Shown here in pieces: positions 57,720 through 64,000 of a stretch of DNA of 64,000 bases. The number at the start of each line of letters is the position of its first letter. The first letter of the stretch is position 1. The stretch comes from DASSQJ01 sp963773655 (lineage in GTDB: Bacteria > Actinomycetota > Actinomycetes > Actinomycetales > Dermatophilaceae). The position numbers were made by a program, and so were the translations under genes. The notes beneath the pieces were generated by a model that was not told where the DNA came from, searched no databases, and was given only the letters and a program-made list of their open reading frames with translations. The stretch is taken from contig CAVZBX010000003.1 in assembly GCA_963773655.1 (NCBI GenBank), positions 744,001 to 808,000 of the forward strand, in the 5' to 3' direction.

Positions 57720-59188
57720 GCCTGCTCCTCGGGGTACCCGCCGCGGTCGGCCTCTGGCTCGTGACGGCCGGTCGGATGCTGCCCGCCGGGCGGGCGCGTG
57801 CGGTCACGGCCGTCACGGCAGGGCTGACCCTCGTGCTCGCGGTCGCCGTGTCGGTGCAGCGCGACGGGGTCGACCGCGCCTGGCTGCCGGACCTCGGCGT
57901 GCGCTGGTCCTTCGGGGTCGACGGCATCTCGGTGCCGCTCGTGGTCCTCACCGCCGCCATCGGGGCACTGCTCGCCGCGCACGCCCGGGTCGAGCTGCCC
58001 GAGGGCGGCACCCCGGCCACGTTCCTCGGGTGCCTGCTGCTCGTGGAGGCCGGTGCCCTGGCGACCTTCACCGCCCGCGACGCCGTCCTGTTCTTCGTCG
58101 CCTTCGAGGTCGTCCTGGTCCCGATGTGGGTGCTGATCACCCGGTACGGCGACCGGCACGACGCCCGGGCCCGCACCGAGGCGGGGCTGCGGTTCATCCT
58201 CTACACCGCGGTCGGCTCCACCCTGATGCTCGTCGGGATCCTCGTGCTCGTCGGCGCGGCCGGCACCTCCGACCTGCGCGAGCTCGTCACCGTGGGCCCG
58301 TCGCTGCCCGCGGGCACGCAGCTGCTCGTCGCGTCCCTGCTCGTCGCCGGTCTCGCGGTCAAGGTGCCGGTCTTCCCGGTGCACACCTGGCTGCCGCCGG
58401 CCCACACGACGGCCCCGACGGCCGGCTCGGTGCTGCTGGCCGCGGTGCTGCTCAAGATGGGGACGTACGGACTGGTCCGGCTGCCGGTGTCGGTGGTGCC
58501 GGAGGCCTTCGGGCGGCTGGCGCCGCTGCTCGCGGTGCTCGGCGTCGTCGGCATCATCTGGGGCGGGCTGGTCTGCCTCGTCGAGCGCGACCTCAAGCGG
58601 CTCATCGCGTACTCCTCGGTGGCGCACATGGGCTTCGTGGTGCTCGCCCTCGCGGCCGGCACCGACACCGGGCTCCAGGCGGCGCTCTTCGGCAACATCG
58701 CCCACGGGGTGGTCTCGGCCCTGCTCTTCGTCCTCGTCGGCGGGCTCAAGCAGCGCTGGGGGAGCGCGGACCTCGCCGTCGCCCGGCCCGCGCTGCGCGA
58801 GACCTCGCCGCGGCTGGGGTTCGTGCTCGTCCTGGGGCTGGCGGCCAGCCTCGGGCTGCCCGGCCTCGCCGGCTTCTGGGGCGAGTTCCTCGCCGTGTAC
58901 GCCGCGTTCGACCCGGCCGCGGACCGTCCGGCAGGGCTGTTCGTCGGCTGCGCCGTGGCCGCCGCCGCCGGTGCGGCCCTGTCCGCCGGGTACGCGCTGC
59001 GGGTGGCCGGGATCGTCTGGGTGGGCGACCGGCCCGACGCCGGGGCCGCCCTCACCCCCGACACCGTCGGCACCGAGCGCGCCGTGCTCGGGGTGCTGGC
59101 CACCGCGGTGGTCGTCCTCGGGGTGCTGCCGATGACGGTGCTGTCGGTCACGGCGGGTGCGGTCGCCGGGCTCGTGGGGGCCCCGTGA
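57716..59188 (+). CDS. nuoM: NADH-quinone oxidoreductase subunit M, second copy
   Basis: 490 residues. Antiporter-like with FFVAFEVVLVPMWVLITRYGD for the glutamate, AVKVPVFPVHTWLPPAHTTAPTAGSVLLAAVLLKMGTYGL for the lysines, and RDLKRLIAYSSVAHMGFVVLAL. The GTG at 57716 overlaps the nuoL stop and is preferred over 57710. Complete and unbroken, so the pump should be functional. Confidence 0.95.
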   Translation: MSLLLGVPAAVGLWLVTAGRMLPAGRARAVTAVTAGLTLVLAVAVSVQRDGVDRAWLPDLGVRWSFGVDGISVPLVVLTAAIGALLAAHARVELPEGGTPATFLGCLLLVEAGALATFTARDAVLFFVAFEVVLVPMWVLITRYGDRHDARARTEAGLRFILYTAVGSTLMLVGILVLVGAAGTSDLRELVTVGPSLPAGTQLLVASLLVAGLAVKVPVFPVHTWLPPAHTTAPTAGSVLLAAVLLKMGTYGLVRLPVSVVPEAFGRLAPLLAVLGVVGIIWGGLVCLVERDLKRLIAYSSVAHMGFVVLALAAGTDTGLQAALFGNIAHGVVSALLFVLVGGLKQRWGSADLAVARPALRETSPRLGFVLVLGLAASLGLPGLAGFWGEFLAVYAAFDPAADRPAGLFVGCAVAAAAGAALSAGYALRVAGIVWVGDRPDAGAALTPDTVGTERAVLGVLATAVVVLGVLPMTVLSVTAGAVAGLVGAP

Positions 59189-60834
59189 CCGGCCTCGTCG
59201 CCATCGACTGGCTCGTGCTCGCCCCGGCCCTCGTGCCGGCGCTGGGCGCGGTGCTCGTGCTGCTCCTCGACGCGGTGCTGCCCCCTCGCGTCTCCGGTGG
59301 CGGATGGGCGCTGCCGGTGGCGGCCGTGCTGCTCGTCGTCGGCGCCGGCGTGGCGCTGCGCGGCTCGGTCACCGGGTCGGAGCTGCCGCTGCGCACCCTC
59401 TGCCTCCCGGCGCCGGACGGTGCCTGCCTGTGGACCGCCGGCCCGGTCGAGTCGACGCTCCAGGCCGGGATGCTGCTCGCGGCGGCGGCGGCACTGGCCC
59501 ACCTGCACGACTCGGCGGCCGGCGCCCGCGACCGGGTCGTCACCTCCATGCTCGTGCTCTCGGCCACCGCCGGTGGCGTGGCCGTGACGGCCGCCCGCGA
59601 CCTCGGGGCCTGGCTGGTCGCCCTCGAGCTGGCGACGGTGCCGCTCGTCGCGCTGGTGGCGCTGCGGGGGTCGCGGCGCTCGGCGCACGGCGCCCTCGCC
59701 CTGCTGGTCACCTCGCTGGCGTCGTTCGCCCTCCTCGTGCTCGGGGCGGCGCTGTGGGTGACCGCCACCGGGGACGCCGCGTTCCTGGCCGATGGCGCGG
59801 GCCGCGCCTGGGAGGACGGGACGACCCGTCCGGTGCTCGTCCTCGCGGGGGCGGTGCTCGTGGCCGGGGTCGGGTTCAAGCTCTCGCTCGTCCCCTTCCA
59901 CGCCTGGACGCCGCAGGCCTACTCCACGGCCGACCTCGGCACCGCCACCTTCCTCGCGACCTCCTCGAAGCTGGCCGCGGCCGGTGCCCTGTTCGTCGTC
60001 GTCCGGGCCCTCGGCGACGCCGGCGGCACCGGGGTGCTGCTGCCGCTCGCCGTCGTGGCCGCGGCCTCGATGCTGCTCGGCAACGTCGTCGCGCTGCGGC
60101 AGGTCGACCCCACCCGGCTGCTCGCCTGGTCGACCGTGGCCCAGGCCGGCTGGGTGGTGCTGCCGCTGACCGCGGCCACCGAGGAGGGCATCCGGGCGTC
60201 CGCCGCCTACGTGCTCGTCTACGCCACGGCCACGGTGGTCGCGTTCGCGGCGGTGACCCGGGTGGGGGCCGCGACCCTCGACGGGTTCCGCGGGCTGCTG
60301 CGCCGCGACCCCCTCGCCGGCGGCGCCCTCGTGCTGGCGCTGCTCGTCCTCGCCGGCCTGCCGCCCGGCGTCATCGGCCTCGTGGCCAAGGTCGTGGCCC
60401 TGGGCCCGGCCGTGGGCGCCGAGCGGTGGCCGCTCGTCGGCGTGGCCGTCGTCGCCGTGGTGCTGGGCATCGCCGTCTACCTGCGGTGGCTGGCGCTGCT
60501 CGTCAGCCGCCCGGAACCGGCGCCCGGCGACCGCCACCCCTCCGTCCCGGAGCCCGCCGTGGCCGCCGTGGCCGCCCCCGCAGGGGCCGCCGTCCCCGCT
60601 GCCGGCGACGCCGCCTCCGCGGACCCGTCAGGGGCGGCCGGGGCCGCTCCCTCTCCCGGGCCGGGCGCCGCGACCGGGTCCGAGGCCGGGCCCGGCACCG
60701 AGCCGGCCGCTGTCGAGCCGGGGCAGGCCACCGGCACACCGGGGCGCCCGACCACGGTGGTCCTCGTCCTGGGGACCCTGGTGCTCGTCGTCACCAGCGC
60801 CCTGCCGCACGCGCTCCTCGGCCTGCTCGGCTGA
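59185..60834 (+). CDS. nuoN: NADH-quinone oxidoreductase subunit N, second copy
   Basis: 549 residues. Seen: WLVALELATVPLVALVAL with the glutamate, GVGFKLSLVPFHAWTPQAYSTADLGTATFLATSSKLAAAGAL with the lysines, and VDPTRLLAWSTVAQAGWVVLPL. A ~75-residue Ala/Pro/Gly-rich stretch (about residues 448-525) is inserted before the last helix, compared with the main NuoN. Last gene of the second cluster; a hairpin 13 bases beyond is shared with the convergent cupin gene. Confidence 0.93.
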   Translation: MTGLVAIDWLVLAPALVPALGAVLVLLLDAVLPPRVSGGGWALPVAAVLLVVGAGVALRGSVTGSELPLRTLCLPAPDGACLWTAGPVESTLQAGMLLAAAAALAHLHDSAAGARDRVVTSMLVLSATAGGVAVTAARDLGAWLVALELATVPLVALVALRGSRRSAHGALALLVTSLASFALLVLGAALWVTATGDAAFLADGAGRAWEDGTTRPVLVLAGAVLVAGVGFKLSLVPFHAWTPQAYSTADLGTATFLATSSKLAAAGALFVVVRALGDAGGTGVLLPLAVVAAASMLLGNVVALRQVDPTRLLAWSTVAQAGWVVLPLTAATEEGIRASAAYVLVYATATVVAFAAVTRVGAATLDGFRGLLRRDPLAGGALVLALLVLAGLPPGVIGLVAKVVALGPAVGAERWPLVGVAVVAVVLGIAVYLRWLALLVSRPEPAPGDRHPSVPEPAVAAVAAPAGAAVPAAGDAASADPSGAAGAAPSPGPGAATGSEAGPGTEPAAVEPGQATGTPGRPTTVVLVLGTLVLVVTSALPHALLGLLG

Positions 60835-60846
60835 CGCACCGCCGCG

Positions 60847-60869
60847 GACCGGCCCGACGACCGCCGGTC
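60847..60869. terminator. Bidirectional hairpin between nuoN (second copy) and the cupin gene
   Basis: GACCGGC / GCCGGTC, 7-base arms with a 9-base loop, in the 35-base gap between two convergent genes. It can serve both strands. Confidence 0.45.
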
Positions 60870-61208
60870 TCAGGAACGTGGACCCAGGGTGGCGCCGTCC
60901 GCGGACGCCGGTCCCGGCTCCTTGAGCTCGACGAAGAAGGTGACGGTGTCGGTGCTGCCGATGTTCTCCCCGGCGTGCTCCTGGGCGTCGAGCCAGCGGA
61001 CCTCGCCCGCGGGGATCGCGACGTCGACGCTGTCGTCGCCGTGGCGCAGCCGCCGCTCGAAGGAGGAGAGGGTGAGCATCACGCTGTCGGGGTGGGCGTG
61101 GGGGCTGGTGCGGTCCCCGGGACGGTCGTGGTAGCGCAGCACGCGCACGCGGTCGTTCTCGAAGGCGACGGAGTACAGCTCGGGGTTGGTCTCGACGGGG
61201 TCGGTCAT
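60870..61208 (-). CDS. Small cupin-domain protein
   Basis: 112 residues with a cupin core: ENDRVRVLRYHDRPGDRTSPHAHPDSVMLTLSSFERRLR, holding the metal-binding HAHPD histidines, and AGEVRWLDAQEHAGENIG as the second motif. Actinobacterial proteins of this kind have no assigned substrate. GGAGGA lies just before the ATG. The ATG overlaps the end of the upstream 309-residue gene by four bases, so the two are co-transcribed. Confidence 0.85.
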   Translation of the reverse strand: MTDPVETNPELYSVAFENDRVRVLRYHDRPGDRTSPHAHPDSVMLTLSSFERRLRHGDDSVDVAIPAGEVRWLDAQEHAGENIGSTDTVTFFVELKEPGPASADGATLGPRS

Positions 61209-62134
61209 GGCTCCTCCAGGTGTCCTGCGGGTCGGTGCGCGGCGGCGCGGATCCGGTCGCGGACCGCGCCCACGGCCTCCGCCGCCCCGGGGTGGGTCCG
61301 CTCCGCGTAGGTGAGCCAGCCGACCAGGGGACTGTCGTCCCGGGTGAGGCCGGCGAGGTCGTCGGCGACGGCGGCGGCCAGGAGCAGGCCGGTGCCGGGG
61401 AACGGCAGGTCGTCACCGAGCGCCTCCTCCGCCCACCCGTCGGCGCGGGCGAGCAGGTCGTCGTCGACGTGCCGGCGCCGGGTCGCCGCCAGGTCCTCGG
61501 CCGCGGCGGGGAGCACCCCCGGCGCATCGGCGCCGGCCGCCGCGCGGAGCTCCGCGGCGAGCGCGTCGAGGTGGCGCTCGAGCAACCACGACGGCATGCC
61601 GCGGTTGGCGAGCACCCGGGCGAGCCACCGGACGTGCGAGACCGCCTGCGACTCCTCCTGCCCGGCGAGCGAGACCAGCCACGCACTGTCGGTGCTGGCG
61701 AAGCGGGCCCCGCGCCCGCCGTAACGGAGCCGGTAGTAGGGCATCGCGTCGAAGGAGCGCTGCGAGGCGCGGACCCCCGCGCGCAGGAGGGTGGCGTCGG
61801 TGACGATCTCGTGGCGTCCCGCGTCGGGGTTGACGACACCGGCGTCCGCGGCCTCTCCCCCCGCACGACGCTCCAGCCCGGCGGTGACGGAGGCCAGCGC
61901 CTCCGCCACGACCTCGGCGACCCCGGCACCGGCGGCTCGTCCACCGGTGGGCTCGAGGGCTGCCCGCAGCACCTCCGGGTCCGTGGAGCCGGTGGCCACG
62001 ACCAGCCGCTCCACCCCGACGACGGCCGCCAGCACGGCCGGGTCCTCGACCGGTCCGGTGAGGGTCCGGTCGGCGTGCTCCACGAGCAGCCGCCGGACCT
62101 CGTCGGCGTGGGGCGCGGGGGTCATCGGACCCAT
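61205..62134 (-). CDS. Hypothetical helical protein upstream of the cupin gene
   Basis: 309 residues, mostly helix, no signal peptide or membrane segment, and not assigned to a family with confidence. The most conserved-looking part is SFDAMPYYRLRYGGRGARFASTDSAWLVSLA followed by VRWLARVLANRGMPSWLLERHLDALAAEL, rich in aromatic and arginine residues, which could form a ligand pocket. Starts at the ATG at 62134 (a second ATG at 62125 is possible). A GACCGT box six bases upstream suggests a leaderless mRNA. Function unknown. Confidence 0.75.
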   Translation of the reverse strand: MGPMTPAPHADEVRRLLVEHADRTLTGPVEDPAVLAAVVGVERLVVATGSTDPEVLRAALEPTGGRAAGAGVAEVVAEALASVTAGLERRAGGEAADAGVVNPDAGRHEIVTDATLLRAGVRASQRSFDAMPYYRLRYGGRGARFASTDSAWLVSLAGQEESQAVSHVRWLARVLANRGMPSWLLERHLDALAAELRAAAGADAPGVLPAAAEDLAATRRRHVDDDLLARADGWAEEALGDDLPFPGTGLLLAAAVADDLAGLTRDDSPLVGWLTYAERTHPGAAEAVGAVRDRIRAAAHRPAGHLEEP

Positions 62135-62140
62135 GGTGCC

Positions 62141-62146
62141 ACGGTC
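62141..62146 (-). promoter_or_regulatory. -10 box (GACCGT), possible leaderless start
   Basis: GACCGT on the minus strand, six bases before the ATG at 62134. Confidence 0.35.
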
Positions 62147-62224
62147 GACGACGCCCGGCTCGCCGCCGTCGCGGCGCCCTCCCGTGGCCCGGAACACCGG
62201 TGCCGGGACGGCCGTTGAGCAGGC

Positions 62225-63112
62225 ATGCACCAGCACCACAACGGCCTGAAGACCGCCGCGCTGTTCGGCGCGCTGTGGGCCATCCTGCTCGTCATCGGCT
62301 GGTTCCTCGCCGGCTTCTTCGGGTCGAGCCTCTTCCTCTGGGGGTTCGCGCTGTTCGGCCTCGCGGCGTCCGCGTACGGCTACTGGAACTCCGACAAGCT
62401 CGCGATCCGCGCGATGCACGCCCGCCCGGTCAGCGAGGCCGAGGCTCCGGTGATGTACCGGATCGTCCGCGAGCTGTCGACGCGCGCCGGCCAGCCGATG
62501 CCGCGCCTCTACGTGTCGCCCACCCAGGCCCCCAACGCCTTCGCCACCGGCCGCAACCCCGAGAACGCCGCCGTCTGCTGCACCGAGGGCATCCTCGGCC
62601 TGCTCGACGAGCGCGAGCTGCGTGGCGTCCTCGGTCACGAGCTCATGCACGTCTACAACCGCGACATCCTCACGGCCTCGGTCGCAGGGGCCATCGCCGG
62701 CGTCATCGCCACCATCGGCCAGTTCCTCTCCTTCGGGATGATCTTCGGCGGCGGCGGGGGCAGCGACGAGAACCGCAACCCGGTGGCCGGGCTGGCCCTG
62801 GCGATCCTGGCCCCGATCGGCGCCATGTTCGTCCAGATGGCCATCTCGCGCACCCGCGAGTACGACGCCGACGAGGACGGCGCGAATCTCACCGGTGACC
62901 CCCTCGCGCTCGCCTCGGCGCTGCGCAAGCTCGAGCTGGGCGTCGCCCGGGCACCCCTCGCGCCGACCCAGAAGGTCGTCAACGCCAGCCACATGATGAT
63001 CGCCAACCCCTTCCGCGCCCAGGACGTCTCCCGGATGATGTCGACCCACCCGCCGATGGCCGAGCGCATCGCGCGCCTCGAGCAGATGGCGTACGGCTAC
63101 CGCGGCACCTGA
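62225..63112 (+). CDS. htpX: HtpX-type zinc metalloprotease
   Basis: 295-residue membrane protease of family M48 that degrades misfolded membrane proteins. Two N-terminal helices (about 10-30 and 35-53), zinc motif HELMH (His138-His142) in LRGVLGHELMHVYNRD, third ligand region SRTREYDADEDGANL, two more helices at 148-172 and 186-205. The start gives the typical short cytoplasmic N-terminus. Divergent from the preceding gene, 90 bases apart. Confidence 0.95.
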   Translation: MHQHHNGLKTAALFGALWAILLVIGWFLAGFFGSSLFLWGFALFGLAASAYGYWNSDKLAIRAMHARPVSEAEAPVMYRIVRELSTRAGQPMPRLYVSPTQAPNAFATGRNPENAAVCCTEGILGLLDERELRGVLGHELMHVYNRDILTASVAGAIAGVIATIGQFLSFGMIFGGGGGSDENRNPVAGLALAILAPIGAMFVQMAISRTREYDADEDGANLTGDPLALASALRKLELGVARAPLAPTQKVVNASHMMIANPFRAQDVSRMMSTHPPMAERIARLEQMAYGYRGT

Positions 63113-63134
63113 CCCGCCCCCGCCCACCGCGAAC

Positions 63135-63174
63135 GTGGGTGACGATCGCCGCCCGGCCGACGACTGTCGCCCAC
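63135..63174 (+). terminator. Hairpin downstream of htpX
   Basis: Arms GTGGGTGACGATCG and CGACTGTCGCCCAC pair at 13 of 14 positions as plus-strand RNA, including two G-U pairs, with a 12-base loop. The wobble pairs exist only on the plus strand, so it probably ends the htpX transcript. Confidence 0.45.
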
Positions 63175-63197
63175 CTCCGGGGATGTGGTGGAGGCCG

Positions 63198-63203
63198 TAG
63201 CCT
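63198..63203 (+). promoter_or_regulatory. -10 box (TAGCCT), leaderless start of the M28-type lipoprotein
   Basis: TAGCCT, then TCGGTC, then the GTG at 63210. Confidence 0.5.
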
Positions 63204-63209
63204 TCGGTC

Positions 63210-64000
63210 GTGGGCAGCATCCGGCCCCGCACGGTCCCGCCCGGCCCGGCGCCGCGGCGGTGGCTCCCGGCTGCGGCGGTGTCCCTCGTCCTGGCCGTCG
63301 CCGCCTGCGGCGGTGCGGGTGAGGTCGCGCCGGACCCGTCGCCCACGCACCCGGCGGAGCTCTCCGGCATCACCGAGGACGGCCTGCGCGACCGGCTCGA
63401 GGAGCTGGCCGCGGCGACCGGCGACTCGGCGGGGTACCGCTCGGTCGGCACCGCCGGCTACGACCGCGCCGCCGCCCTCGTCGAGGAACGGCTGACCGAG
63501 GCCGGATGGTCCGTGACCACACCGAGGCACGACGCGCCCGCCGTCGTCGATGACGGCAGGTCGGCGCTCGAGGTGGGGTCACGGCGGTTCGTGGCCGACG
63601 ACCTCCGTCCGCTGCTGCTGTCCCCGCCGGGTGAGGTGTCCGGCCCGGTCGTCGCCGTGAACGGGGCCCCCGGGCCGGGTGCGACGCCCGGCACCGGGTG
63701 CTCCGTCGCCGACTACGCGGACCTGCCGACCGGCGCCGTCGTGCTCGTCCCACCCGGCGGCTGCTTCCGCCGCGACCAGCTCCTCGCGGCGCAACAGGCG
63801 GGGGCCGGCGCGTTCCTGTCGTACTCACCCGGCGCGCCGGGCGGGCTGGTGCTGCGGCCGACCCTGGCCCGGGCGGAGGGGATCACCATCCCCGGTGCCT
63901 GGGTCTCGCCGGATGCGGCGGCGGCCCTGGGCGCGGCGGCGGAGGCCGGGGAGGACGCGCACCTGGTGCTCACCGCCCGCACCGAGCAGCGGCCGACCCG
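63210..64000 (+). CDS. PA-domain lipoprotein, probably M28-family aminopeptidase, 3' truncated
   Basis: 263 complete codons from the GTG at 63210, open to the window end. Residues 18-32 form a hydrophobic signal ending in a lipobox LAVAAC, with Cys33 the lipid-anchor site, so the protein is exported and membrane-tethered. A dimer-like segment GYDRAAALVEERLTEAGWSV resembles the N-terminus of M28 peptidases. A protease-associated-type domain follows: PTGAVVLVPPGGCFRRDQLLAAQQAGAGAFLSY. The catalytic domain would lie beyond the window, so the enzymatic assignment is inferred. Confidence 0.8.
   Translation, partial: MGSIRPRTVPPGPAPRRWLPAAAVSLVLAVAACGGAGEVAPDPSPTHPAELSGITEDGLRDRLEELAAATGDSAGYRSVGTAGYDRAAALVEERLTEAGWSVTTPRHDAPAVVDDGRSALEVGSRRFVADDLRPLLLSPPGEVSGPVVAVNGAPGPGATPGTGCSVADYADLPTGAVVLVPPGGCFRRDQLLAAQQAGAGAFLSYSPGAPGGLVLRPTLARAEGITIPGAWVSPDAAAALGAAAEAGEDAHLVLTARTEQRPT

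Overview
This is a very GC-rich chromosomal window whose gene content points to an aerobic actinomycete. The indicators are a 14-subunit NADH:menaquinone oxidoreductase operon, a complete set of classical menaquinone genes, a mycothione reductase, a KorAB-type 2-oxoacid:ferredoxin oxidoreductase, a heliorhodopsin, GTGA/ATGA stop-start overlaps and many apparently leaderless promoters. A Micrococcales/Intrasporangiaceae-type organism is plausible, but that is inference. I see no rRNA, tRNA, CRISPR array, insertion sequence or prophage. No gap between genes exceeds 300 bases.

Layout. 1-4.6 kb: end of hemB, a small helical-repeat protein, a YceI protein with a double-palindrome operator shared with a divergent MarR regulator whose C-terminus is frameshifted, then hemL and a histidine phosphatase. 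4.6-9 kb: cytochrome c maturation operon (TlpA-like thioredoxin, CcdA, ResB, CcsB). 9-25.8 kb: menaquinone synthesis (menA, menE, menB, menC, menD, menJ, menF, menG). Interleaved with it are small membrane proteins, a VOC protein, a heliorhodopsin next to mycothione reductase, and a WXG100-like/serine-hydrolase pair. 25.8-43.5 kb: nuoABCDEFGHIJKLMN followed by a polyprenyl diphosphate synthase for the menaquinone tail. The upstream region carries a near-perfect Rex (NADH/NAD sensor) operator.

43.5-51.2 kb: an alanine-racemase-fold protein paired with an aldonolactone-oxidase-type flavoenzyme, a small monooxygenase, an AraC regulator, a RarD permease, and korB/korA on the minus strand. 51.3-60.8 kb: a second, partial complex I cluster (nuoA, B, a DUF2568 protein, C, H, I, J, K, L, M, N). 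It lacks nuoD, nuoE, nuoF and nuoG and is transcribed away from korAB. 60.8-64 kb: a cupin, a protein of unknown function, an HtpX-like membrane protease, and the start of a PA-domain/M28-type lipoprotein cut by the window end.

How it fits together: heme and cytochrome c maturation, menaquinone head and tail synthesis, and NADH oxidation lie in one respiratory supercluster, with the main nuo operon probably under redox (Rex) control. The second nuo set has membrane arm, connecting subunits and Fe-S subunits but no NADH module. It could take electrons from reduced ferredoxin made by the adjacent KorAB, though the missing quinone-site subunit NuoD would have to come from elsewhere. The most noteworthy items are this partial complex I beside korAB, the heliorhodopsin, the Rex site, the set of leaderless promoters, the tiny coupled reading frames inside the nuo operon, the MarR frameshift, and the WXG100-hydrolase pair.
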